Below are positions 1 through 5,578 of a DNA stretch of 8,330 bases, piece after piece (the first letter of the stretch is position 1; every line of letters starts with the position of its first letter). Both the position numbers and the translations under genes were made by a program. Below the pieces are notes generated by a model. It was not told where the DNA came from and did not search any database. It was given only the letters and a program-made list of their open reading frames with translations. Source of the stretch: Allobrachymonas sp. (lineage in GTDB: Bacteria > Pseudomonadota > Gammaproteobacteria > Burkholderiales > Burkholderiaceae_C); contig JAGOGU010000054.1 of the NCBI GenBank assembly GCA_017996515.1, forward strand, positions 1 to 8,330, in the 5' to 3' direction.

Positions 1-477
1 ATCAAAGCCTGCCTGAATAGCTAATTCTGTGGCGTTACCGTAAGCGTTGATGATGTCCAGAATTTCATTTTCGGTTAATGCTCTCGCATTTCCGACCGCA
101 CTTGGTGCGACCACATCTTCGCCATTGGTGGCATTGGGGGCGGCTTCTAAACCTGCGTGATGAAGTTGCAAAATTGCCGTTGCACCTTGCGCTTTAATCA
201 CATCTGCTCGTGCTTTTAAGCTGGGTAAATCTGCCATTGAAATCGCATTGGGTTCGCATTCAAAACCGCGACCGCTCCACGTTACGGCTGTCGCAGCGGC
301 GATAAATAAACCAAAACCTTTTGCACGACTTGCCAGTAAATCCAATTCGTCTTGTGTTACATTGCCTTGCTTATCCGAAGACCAATGCGTCAGCGGTGCG
401 ACCGTTAAGCGATTTTTCACGCTTGTGCCATTGTTGAACGTATAAGATTGAAAGAGTGGGGAAAATGATGCGTTCAT
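1..477 (-). CDS. NADH:flavin oxidoreductase / Old Yellow Enzyme family, N-terminal part (runs off left edge)
   Basis: The first 159 codons are present; the gene continues beyond position 1. I translated it from the ATG at 475-477 (complement). Start evidence: an AGGAG Shine-Dalgarno (complement of 485-489) lies 7 nt upstream. The protein begins MNASFSPLFQSYTF, followed by NRLTVAPLTHWSS at residues 22-34, which is the conserved first strand of the OYE barrel that contacts FMN. LQLHHAG at residues 103-109 matches the QLxHAGR segment of the family, and LTENEILDIINAYGNA at about 134-149 matches the helix usually read as LT..EI..I...F..AA. Family members are FMN-dependent ene-reductases that use NAD(P)H to reduce activated alkenes, nitro compounds or similar electrophiles; the physiological substrate here cannot be told. 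The gene lies downstream of, and in the same direction as, the LysR-type regulator (gap about 170 bp), so that regulator may control it. Codon use is AT-leaning, unlike the genes right of 1985. The family is clear; the subgroup is not. Confidence 0.9.
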   Translation of the reverse strand, partial: MNASFSPLFQSYTFNNGTSVKNRLTVAPLTHWSSDKQGNVTQDELDLLASRAKGFGLFIAAATAVTWSGRGFECEPNAISMADLPSLKARADVIKAQGATAILQLHHAGLEAAPNATNGEDVVAPSAVGNARALTENEILDIINAYGNATELAIQAGFD

Positions 478-525
478 TGAATTACTCCTGCTTAAGTTTG
501 TTTCACCTTTATAATGAGATTGAAA

Positions 526-601
526 AGAATGGAGAAATCAATGATAAAAGGCATTTGTTACTCCCCATCCTTTTGAATGGAGACAGTATAAATGCCTTTT
601 A
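526..601. promoter_or_regulatory. Nested inverted repeat upstream of the oxidoreductase (operator and/or terminator)
   Basis: A perfect 12-bp inverted repeat (TAAAAGGCATTT at 545-556 and AAATGCCTTTTA at 590-601) encloses a second, bulged dyad (CTCC at 561-564 with AT at 567-568, against ATGGAG at 577-582). It sits between the LysR stop codon and the oxidoreductase start, about 70 bp upstream of that start. On the minus strand it could end regulator transcription, but no long T-tract follows the second arm, only TTTTATCATTG. It could equally be an operator at the oxidoreductase promoter. Minus-strand TTGATT near 530 and TCATTA/TATAAA-like bases near 507-515 are possible promoter boxes, but their spacing is not ideal. 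The dyad is seen directly; the role is inferred. Confidence 0.5.
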
Positions 602-647
602 GTGATAATAAAAATAATATAAAAAATAGTTGATATAAATTTATTTA

Positions 648-1535
648 TCAATATTTTATGCCAAACTGCTGCAAGATAAACGACTTCACATAGTGTAGGC
701 TGGGCGATAATTGACGATGTTTGTGCCAAACCAAATAAATGGGCGTACTAATGCTTTCCTGCTTGCTGTTCAGCGAAAACAAACTGCCGTTTTGTAGCTC
801 TGACGTACAATGATAATCGGGCAATACAGACCAGCCAAAACCTTGCAATACAAGCTGTTTAATGGCTCGCATATCTGGCAAGGTGATGACCGCTTGCATA
901 GCAGGCGGATGTCCAAACAGCTTTTGCCACAAGGGCGAAAAATAGGAAAGTTCTTCATCATAACTAATCACAGGCAGTTGTTTTAACACATCTTCATTCA
1001 GGGTTTTTCCGATTTTGCTTTGCAGGCTGGGGGCAAACACAATGAGCGGAAATTCTTGCGTGAGTTCCACAAATTCATAGTGTTCTGTATTCAGGCGAGA
1101 TGACGCAATGGCGAAGTCCACCTGTTGTTCTTCAAGCAGTTGATAAATTTTGGTGCGATTGCCTGTTTGTAGGCGAAGCGTAAAACCGTCTGCCGTGAGC
1201 GGTGCAAGCATTTGTCCGTAACCTTGTCCCAGCAAATCCGCAGGCACAACCATATGCACCACACCGCCCACCACTTTGCCAAAGCGAAAACTGGTGAGCT
1301 TTTGTTCTAACAAATCAATGCTGCCTGAAATGGAATGTGCCAACTCCTTTGCCACATCGGTCGGTACCACGCCCCGAGATTGCCGAATAAACAACGGCTT
1401 GCCAATCAACACTTCCAACGCCTGCACCTGTTGGCTTACCGCAGGCTGAGTAATCCCTAACGCGTTAGCGGCTTTAGAAAAGGATTTTTGGCGATAGACT
1501 TCCAAAAATGTACGAAGATGAGCAAGTCTGGACAT
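648..1535 (-). CDS. LysR-family transcriptional regulator
   Basis: A full-length LysR-type regulator of 295 aa, the usual size. The N-terminal winged helix-turn-helix covers about residues 3-62, with the family signature SFSKAANALGITQPAVSQQV at residues 18-37 and LFIRQSRGVVPT at 48-59. A linker helix (about 60-88) and a two-lobe effector-binding domain (about 90-295) follow. No effector can be read from the sequence. LysR proteins normally control a divergent gene or close neighbours. Here the divergent gene is a truncated flavin reductase and the downstream gene is an OYE-type oxidoreductase, which suggests a redox or electrophile-responsive regulator (inference). The start at MSRLAHLRTF fits family alignments, but no Shine-Dalgarno precedes it; an AT-rich TATAAA sits only about 8 nt before the ATG. 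The stop is TGA at 648-650. Confidence 0.93.
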   Translation of the reverse strand: MSRLAHLRTFLEVYRQKSFSKAANALGITQPAVSQQVQALEVLIGKPLFIRQSRGVVPTDVAKELAHSISGSIDLLEQKLTSFRFGKVVGGVVHMVVPADLLGQGYGQMLAPLTADGFTLRLQTGNRTKIYQLLEEQQVDFAIASSRLNTEHYEFVELTQEFPLIVFAPSLQSKIGKTLNEDVLKQLPVISYDEELSYFSPLWQKLFGHPPAMQAVITLPDMRAIKQLVLQGFGWSVLPDYHCTSELQNGSLFSLNSKQESISTPIYLVWHKHRQLSPSLHYVKSFILQQFGIKY

Positions 1536-1542
1536 AAATAGA

Positions 1543-1571
1543 TTTATAGCTAATGAGTTTAAATGGATGAA
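1543..1571 (-). promoter_or_regulatory. Possible promoter for the LysR gene
   Basis: On the minus strand, TATAAA (complement of 1543-1548) is preceded after 17 bp by TTCATC (complement of 1566-1571), a weak -35. The -10 would end only 7 nt before the ATG, which would make the transcript nearly leaderless; the absence of a Shine-Dalgarno is consistent with that. The -35 match is poor (3 of 6), so this is a candidate only. Confidence 0.25.
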
Positions 1572-1586
1572 TTTTATCTATTTTTA

Positions 1587-1595
1587 ACCGCTTGT
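1587..1595 (-). other. Pasteurellaceae DNA uptake signal core (ACAAGCGGT type)
   Basis: The complement of 1587-1595 is ACAAGCGGT, the 9-base core of the uptake signal used by the Actinobacillus pleuropneumoniae/Mannheimia clade. As in that motif, an AT-rich stretch follows on the same strand (TTAAAAATAGATAAAATT). It lies in the short intergenic region between the regulator and the truncated flavin reductase. A single 9-mer could occur by chance, but its placement and the AT-rich tail agree with the composition of this part of the window. Confidence 0.55.
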
Positions 1596-1612
1596 GAAAG
1601 AAAAATACTGCT

Positions 1613-1888
1613 ATGAAATGCGTTTTTTTAGACGGTATTTCAATGGTTTTAGGCTTCACAGGTTATTTGTTGTGCCAAGTGATTCCAAATCCGCAGCAAG
1701 AACAGAACTATGACTCCTTTATGGGCGAAATCGTGGCGGCGTGGGCGGATGACCGTGTGTTTGACGGCAGACATTGGCTGTTTGATACCGCACCTGACGA
1801 ATTACGCACCGTACATTATGTGGCAGGCGGTCAATTCTATGCGATTGGCAAAGGTACAAAATTCGACCATGGCCCGGGCCAGGATTAA
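1613..1888 (+). pseudogene. Flavin reductase family protein, C-terminal remnant
   Basis: Only about 80 residues of a flavin reductase (FMN-binding split-barrel fold, normally about 190-200 aa) remain. The recognisable part runs from GFTGYLLCQVIPNP through SFMGEIVAAWADDRVF to LRTVHYVAGGQFYAIG, the conserved C-terminal third of the family. The first 10-14 residues encoded here do not look like the family, and the preceding 77 bp to the LysR start cannot hold the missing N-terminal half, which carries most of the FMN site. There is no convincing Shine-Dalgarno before the ATG at 1613. Intact members reduce free FMN or FAD with NAD(P)H and often supply reduced flavin to a partner oxygenase. The original gene was probably divergent from and controlled by the neighbouring LysR regulator. 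A deletion between the shared promoter region and about codon 115 explains the structure; the fragment is probably non-functional. Confidence 0.75.
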
Positions 1889-1987
1889 ATCGCACAATAA
1901 TAAATTTTCTCAAGTCTTTCAAACGACTTTTGCTCTTCAAAAGGTTATCAAGGTTCAATTCTTTTGGTTAAATGCCAATCCTTTCTA
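1889..1987. other. Junction between AT-rich and GC-rich DNA
   Basis: This stretch, between the stop of the flavin reductase remnant and the stop codon of the luciferase-like gene, is strongly AT-rich up to about 1984. The sequence to its right is immediately GC-rich with GC-ending codons. A short stem (CTTTTG at 1927-1932, CAAAAG at 1938-1943) is the only structure in it; without a T-tract it is not a convincing terminator. I see no direct repeat, tRNA end or transposase that would explain the joining. Confidence 0.6.
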
Positions 1988-3022
1988 AACTTCGTCCACC
2001 ACTTCTTTCAACAGCTGGTACGACTGCATCTGCTGCTGTTCGTCAAAAATGTAGCTAACGGCTATCATCTCATCAAACGGCACCGCGGCGCGCAGTTGGT
2101 CGAGCTGCTGTGCCACGCTGGCGGGGCTGCCGATGAGCGAGCAGGCCGTCATTTGCTCGACGACGGTGCGCTCCTGATTGTGCAGCGCAATGTGCTGAAA
2201 ATCCACGAGGCCGAAATGGGGCGGGCGCTGCGCCTGCGCGTGGTTGGCCCACACCTCTTCTTCTGAGGCCAGCGGCGGTTGCAGGTTTTGCTGCGCATTG
2301 GTGACGACGTTCAGGAAGAACCGGGTTTGCGTGGTGGCCAGGCGCGCCGCTTCTTCATCACTGGCCGCCACAATGGCGTTCACCCCCACCATCACATAGG
2401 GCTGCGCCAGGTGCGCCGACGGTTTGAACTGCTGGCGGTAGATGTTGACTGCCATTTCCAGCATGCGCGGGGCAAAGTGCGAGGCAAAGGCGTAGGGCAA
2501 GCCCAGCTCTGCGGCCAGATAGGCGCTTTCGGTGCTGGAGCCGAGGATGTAAAACGGCACGTGCAAGCCTGCCGACGGATACGCCGATACCGGATTGCTG
2601 TTGTCGAAATAGCCGCGCAGCTCGGCAATTTCGGCCGGAAAGTCCAAGGCATTCTGCCCACGGCGCAAGGCACGGGCGGTGCGCATATCGGTGCCGGGCG
2701 CACGCCCCAGCCCCAGTTCGACCCGTCCGGGATACAGCGTCTCCAGCGTGCCATACTGCTCCGCCACCACATACGGGCTGTGGTTGGGCAGCATGACGCC
2801 GCCAGAGCCCACGCGCAGGGTTTGGGTGTGCGCCAGCGTATGCTGAATCAGCAGGGAGGTGGCCGAGCTGGCCAGGTTTTTCATGTTGTGGTGCTCGGCA
2901 ATCCAGTACCGCTCGATGCCGATGCTTTCGGCATATTGCGCCAGCGCCACCATAGCCGCCATGGCTTGCTGGTAGTTTTGCCCCTCGCGCACGGGAACCA
3001 GGTTCAGAATGGAGAGTTTCAT
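1985..3022 (-). CDS. Luciferase-like monooxygenase (LLM-class flavin-dependent oxidoreductase, YhbW-like)
   Basis: A complete 345-aa member of the bacterial luciferase-like (LLM) superfamily, close in pattern to E. coli YhbW. Seen: MKLSILNLVPVREG at the start, YWIAEHHNM at residues 39-47, GSGGVMLPNHSP at 72-83, and PGRVELGLGRAPGTD at 98-112, all hallmarks of this subgroup's (beta/alpha)8 barrel. The superfamily uses reduced FMN or F420 with O2; this subgroup is FMN-type and its substrate is unknown. The start is the ATG at 3020-3022 (complement), with AAGGA 7 nt upstream; an in-frame ATG 7 codons earlier lacks a comparable ribosome site and is less likely. The gene has its own promoter candidate (3112-3141) and follows a hairpin that probably ends the upstream kinase transcript, so it is likely monocistronic. 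A diverged copy of its first 20 codons and leader occurs at 4921-5143. Its stop codon (1985-1987) coincides with the composition break. Confidence 0.93.
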   Translation of the reverse strand: MKLSILNLVPVREGQNYQQAMAAMVALAQYAESIGIERYWIAEHHNMKNLASSATSLLIQHTLAHTQTLRVGSGGVMLPNHSPYVVAEQYGTLETLYPGRVELGLGRAPGTDMRTARALRRGQNALDFPAEIAELRGYFDNSNPVSAYPSAGLHVPFYILGSSTESAYLAAELGLPYAFASHFAPRMLEMAVNIYRQQFKPSAHLAQPYVMVGVNAIVAASDEEAARLATTQTRFFLNVVTNAQQNLQPPLASEEEVWANHAQAQRPPHFGLVDFQHIALHNQERTVVEQMTACSLIGSPASVAQQLDQLRAAVPFDEMIAVSYIFDEQQQMQSYQLLKEVVDEV

Positions 3023-3111
3023 GCAAATGTCCTTGCTGCCCAAAAGACTGCCGTTGATGGTGTGTGCCTGCCGCTTGTGGCGGGTGATGCATTGGGGATG
3101 AATACAGCGCT

Positions 3112-3141
3112 TTCATGTGGTTCTGGCAAGCGGTATTTCAA
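3112..3141 (-). promoter_or_regulatory. Promoter candidate for the luciferase-like gene
   Basis: On the minus strand, TTGAAA (complement of 3136-3141, 5 of 6 to the sigma-70 -35) is followed after 18 bp by CATGAA (complement of 3112-3117). Copy B of the repeat keeps TTGAAA, with CATAAA at the same 18-bp spacing, so the arrangement is conserved between the two diverged copies. The -10 match is modest. The leader would be about 85-90 nt. Confidence 0.45.
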
Positions 3142-3151
3142 TGTGCGCCGA

Positions 3152-3177
3152 GATAAAACAGATTGTCTGAAAGACAA
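3152..3177 (-). terminator. Probable weak intrinsic terminator of the kinase/ATPase gene
   Basis: On the minus strand a perfect 6-bp stem (TTGTCT/AGACAA, 3163-3177, 3-nt loop) is followed by TCTGTTTTATC. It lies about 80 bp after the stop of the two-domain kinase gene and just before the promoter candidate of the luciferase-like gene. The stem is short and not GC-rich, so it may be inefficient. Confidence 0.4.
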
Positions 3178-3258
3178 CGGCGCGCCCGCTGTTTGCTTGA
3201 CCGCTTCACACGTGGCAAGAGCGCGCGGCGGTGTTTAATGCTTGCATGCGGCAACGGT

Positions 3259-4827
3259 TCAGCTCTGCTCCGCAGCCAAGCCCAGCAAACTGTGCAGCTG
3301 CGGCCATGCGGCGCTCCAGTTCACTGGCTGGGTGGTGTCCAGGTGCAGGGTGTGGGCTTGCTCATCCAAGGTGAAAGGGTCGATATGCGCCAGTTGATGC
3401 ATCAGTACGGCCTCTCCTGCTTCGGAGGCATCATTGCCGTTTGCCTGACGTTGGCGCACACGCTGGCGCAGCACCTCTTCTGGCGCATGAAAAGCCAGCA
3501 TGCACCAGAGCAGGCCCAGCTGCCGGGCCAGGTCGATAAAAGGCGCGCGCCGTTCGCGATGGATGAAAGTGGCATCTACCAACACGGGCTGGCCGGCTTG
3601 CAAGGCGGTGCGGGCGACGTCTAGCAAGCGGGCAAAGGTCTGGTCGCTGGCCGCTTCGGTGTAGATACCGCCTGGGATGGCGGTGCTGGCAGCCTCCGGC
3701 TCCAAACCGAAAAGGCGTTTGCGCTCCACATCGGCACGCACGCGCACCACGCCGTGCTGTTCAATCAAGCCTTGGCTTTGGCTGCTTTTGCCGCTGCCGC
3801 TGACACCATGCGTCAACGCCAACCAAGGCTGACGCGAGCGGGCCAGTGTGGCAGCCAGATGGATGTAGCGCCGGGCGTCTTGCGCATGGTTTTGCAAAGC
3901 GGCCACTTTGGCACGCACCAGGGCGCGGTACACGGCGTCATACGGCAGGCGGGGCAGGGCGGAGTAATCGCCGCTGCGTTCCAGCCACGCGTTGAGAAAG
4001 CGCCAAGCCTGCTCGGGCAAGCCGTGGGCGTGCAGGTCCATGAACAAAAAGGCGATGTCGCAGGCCGTGTCCAGCCAGCGCAGGGCGGGGTTGAATTCGA
4101 TGGCGTCAAACAGCACGGGCTGGCCGTGCAACCACAGCAGGTTGCCCAGGTGCAGGTCGCCGTGGCCTTCGCGCACACAACCGGCGGCGCGGCGCTGGGC
4201 CATCAGCGGGGCCAGGCGCGCGGTTTGTGCGTGTGTCCATTGCTCTAATTGTTGTAGCTGCTTGCGCTCGTCTGGCGTGCGCTGGGTGGCTAAAAGGCTG
4301 TCAAGGTTATCTTGCGCCAGGCGGGCCAGGTCGGCGGCATGGCCCCAGGGGCTGTCCACGGCGGCCACGTCGGCCTGGGCCTGAAAAGTGGCGATGGCGC
4401 GGACCAGAGCATCGATGTGCGCGGGGCGCAGATGGCCACGCGCGGCCATATCGGCCATCAGCGCCTGGGCAGGAAAGCGGCGCATGCACACGGCCCAGTC
4501 CAGCGGCACACCTTCGCCGCCGATACACGGTTCCTGCACGCTGCCGGTGATGGGCAACACGTCCAGATACAGTGCGGGCGCGCTACGGCGGTTGATGCGC
4601 AGCTCTTCCATGCAGGCGGCGTGGCGCTGCACCAGCGAGCTGAAATCCAGAAAGCCCAGATTCAACGGTTTTTTGAATTTGTAAGCCATATCACCGGCCA
4701 GCAGCACCCACGAGATATGGGTGTGCAGCAATTGCACATCGGCCTCGCCACGCGCAATGGCCGCATCGCGCAAATTGGCAACCAGTTGGGCAGTGTCTTG
4801 CTCAGGGGTGAAAGATGGGCCGCTCAT
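3259..4827 (-). CDS. Bifunctional APH-like kinase / AAA (zeta-like) P-loop kinase fusion
   Basis: A 522-aa protein with two nucleotide-binding modules, matching the architecture often annotated as bifunctional aminoglycoside phosphotransferase/ATP-binding protein (COG2187 plus COG0645). Module 1 (about 1-330) resembles APH/choline kinases: AYKFKKPLNLGFLDFS (48-63) carries the likely ATP-binding lysine, GHGDLHLGN (221-229) is the catalytic loop, and FDAIEFN (240-246) is the metal-binding aspartate segment. Module 2 (about 335-522) is a small-molecule-kinase-like P-loop domain: Walker A GVSGSGKSS (341-349), RADVERKRLFGL (364-375) and VLVDATF (415-421, Walker-B-like). Length is normal for the family. 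The substrate is not established and the name does not imply antibiotic resistance. The start is the ATG at 4825-4827 (complement) with no clear Shine-Dalgarno; translation may be weak. The stop is TGA at 3259-3261. It lies between two copies of the luciferase-gene leader, so it may have been inserted between or retained after duplication. Confidence 0.92.
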   Translation of the reverse strand: MSGPSFTPEQDTAQLVANLRDAAIARGEADVQLLHTHISWVLLAGDMAYKFKKPLNLGFLDFSSLVQRHAACMEELRINRRSAPALYLDVLPITGSVQEPCIGGEGVPLDWAVCMRRFPAQALMADMAARGHLRPAHIDALVRAIATFQAQADVAAVDSPWGHAADLARLAQDNLDSLLATQRTPDERKQLQQLEQWTHAQTARLAPLMAQRRAAGCVREGHGDLHLGNLLWLHGQPVLFDAIEFNPALRWLDTACDIAFLFMDLHAHGLPEQAWRFLNAWLERSGDYSALPRLPYDAVYRALVRAKVAALQNHAQDARRYIHLAATLARSRQPWLALTHGVSGSGKSSQSQGLIEQHGVVRVRADVERKRLFGLEPEAASTAIPGGIYTEAASDQTFARLLDVARTALQAGQPVLVDATFIHRERRAPFIDLARQLGLLWCMLAFHAPEEVLRQRVRQRQANGNDASEAGEAVLMHQLAHIDPFTLDEQAHTLHLDTTQPVNWSAAWPQLHSLLGLAAEQS

Positions 4828-4887
4828 GTCGAGGCGTGTGCGGATGCGTGCGTGGGGATGTGCATAGATTCAATCATACGCACGGAT

Positions 4888-4980
4888 TCAATCAACCCGC
4901 AACGTCGCTGTGGTTTCCATCGCCTGCTGATGGTTTTGCCCCTCGCGCACGGGAGCCAGGTTCAGGATAGAAAGTTTCAT
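4888..4980 (-). pseudogene. 30-codon chimeric relic: start of luciferase-like gene fused to end of HTD2 gene
   Basis: On the minus strand an open frame of 30 codons begins with an ATG at 4978-4980 and ends with TGA at 4888-4890. Codons 1-20 (MKLSILNLAPVREGQ...) match codons 1-20 of the luciferase-like gene at 52 of 60 bases; only residues 9 (V to A) and 17 (Y to H) differ. Codons 21-30 (METTATLRVD) plus the stop match the last codons of the HTD2 gene at 6301-7284 (MEATATLRVE, stop): 32 of 36 bases agree including the stop and the next triplet. The switch falls on GCCATGG, which both parent genes contain (codons 20-21 of the first; the AME codons near the end of the second) in the same reading frame. 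The Shine-Dalgarno (AAGGA, 7 nt upstream) is kept. It looks like a recombination junction rather than a gene with a known role; expression as a micropeptide is possible but unproven. Confidence 0.85.
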
Positions 4981-5143
4981 GCGAATTTCCTTGCTGCCCA
5001 AAAACCTCGCTTCTGGCGGGTATTTTCGGCTTCTGTCTTCATATGGGGATAAAGTGCAGACCTTTTATGTGGTTCGGAAATGCAGTATTTCAATGTGCGC
5101 TGAAACAAAAGAGGCTTGCTGAAAAGCTTATGGCAACGGCATG
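4981..5143 (-). repeat. Leader/promoter region, copy B of the imperfect direct repeat
   Basis: Copy B of the leader found at 3023-3185, upstream of the chimeric relic. It retains TTGAAA (complement of 5088-5093), an 18-bp spacer and CATAAA (complement of 5064-5069), a slightly better -10 than copy A, and the AAGGA ribosome site. A weak hairpin followed by CTCTTTTG lies just beyond, as in copy A. The copies differ at many positions, so the duplication is not recent. Confidence 0.75.
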
Positions 5144-5564
5144 AATTAGGCGATATGAAATAAGCAATGATTCAGGCAATCAGCCTCCTCCTCCATTCCA
5201 GGGCGAGCAAACAATTCAAACACCTTCTTTTTGTATTAAACCCCACCTACTGCATTTAAATTTCTTGAAATGTGCTCAATTTTCCAATTTCATACAAAGT
5301 TCGACAGGTTCTGAGCCGTCCGTTCACGTTGCCGTCCCGCAGCGGCAGGGCAAGGGGCTTGTCGATTGAAGGTAATAGGGATCGAATTGGGGCAATGGTG
5401 GCTAATTTTCGCAATTCTTTCAGCAAAAGATGCGATTTTTGCTGTTTATGCTCGCAAAATAGCCCGAATTGGCACTTATTCAATGGCTGTGGCGGCATGG
5501 GGTTAATCCAAACCCGCGTTTGACAAGCCATACGGGCACTGCCAGCATACGCGCATTTCTGGAT
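5144..5564. other. Unassigned region of about 420 bp
   Basis: No recognisable gene. Two overlapping open frames on opposite strands (about 83 codons plus, 5272-5523; about 91 codons minus, 5256-5531) have unremarkable composition, no clear Shine-Dalgarno and no family I recognise. The left end (5144-5290) is AT-rich. From about 5300 there is a GC-richer stretch (GTTGCCGTCCCGCAGCGGCA) and then mixed sequence. It may be an extragenic repeat, a decayed gene or the remains of one spacer of the proposed duplication. The right end probably carries the promoter of the PAP2 gene. Confidence 0.4.
5520..5551 (+). promoter_or_regulatory. Possible promoter for the PAP2 gene
   Basis: A perfect -35 hexamer TTGACA (5520-5525) lies about 55 bp before the PAP2 start. 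No good -10 occurs at 17 bp; GCATAC or CATACG at 5545-5551 would need a 19-20 bp spacer. Candidate only. Confidence 0.3.
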
Positions 5565-5578
5565 GGAGGGCGCAGGAG

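Larger units (their letters stand above)
3023..3185 (-). repeat. Leader/promoter region of the luciferase-like gene, copy A of an imperfect direct repeat
   Basis: The leader and promoter DNA of the luciferase-like gene is repeated, in the same orientation, at 4981-5143. The strongest stretches are TCCTTGCTGCCCAAAA (3030-3045 and 4988-5003) and the promoter block ending TATTTCAATGTGCGC (3134-3148 and 5086-5100). Similarity continues left into the first 60 coding bases, where 52 of 60 match, and fades right of about 3185. Short gaps are needed in the middle. Confidence 0.8.

Noticed and set aside
1633..1645. CGGTATTTCAATG shared between the flavin reductase remnant and the luciferase leader (near 3131-3143)
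   Set aside because: A single 13-bp match between two places in 8 kb is close to chance expectation, and the flanks do not align, so it is not evidence for the junction mechanism.
1870..1881. 12-bp GC-rich palindrome TGGCCCGGGCCA near the compositional break, considered as a cloning linker or recombination site
   Set aside because: It translates in frame as the plausible end of the flavin reductase (HGPGQ), and the AT-rich segment continues for another 100 bp beyond it, so it does not mark the break.
3161..3177. GTCTGAA-like bases resembling the Neisseria uptake sequence
   Set aside because: The full GCCGTCTGAA is not present (ATTGTCTGAA instead), and the bases are explained by the hairpin there.
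2279..3238. A 319-codon plus-strand open frame antisense to the luciferase-like gene
   Set aside because: It is a GC-rich shadow of the minus-strand gene: low-complexity His/Arg/Gly/Gln-rich translation, no family features, and the opposite strand has strong conserved motifs throughout.
4867..4894. Direct repeat GATTCAATCA at 4867-4876 and 4885-4894, considered as a target-site duplication
   Set aside because: The copies are only 18 bp apart, so nothing was inserted between them; the second copy is simply the stop region of the HTD2-derived tail.
3754..5052. Several plus-strand open frames (3754-4248, 4312-5052) opposite the two-domain kinase
   Set aside because: Shadow frames in GC-rich coding DNA; the minus-strand protein has all kinase and P-loop motifs, and these frames show none.
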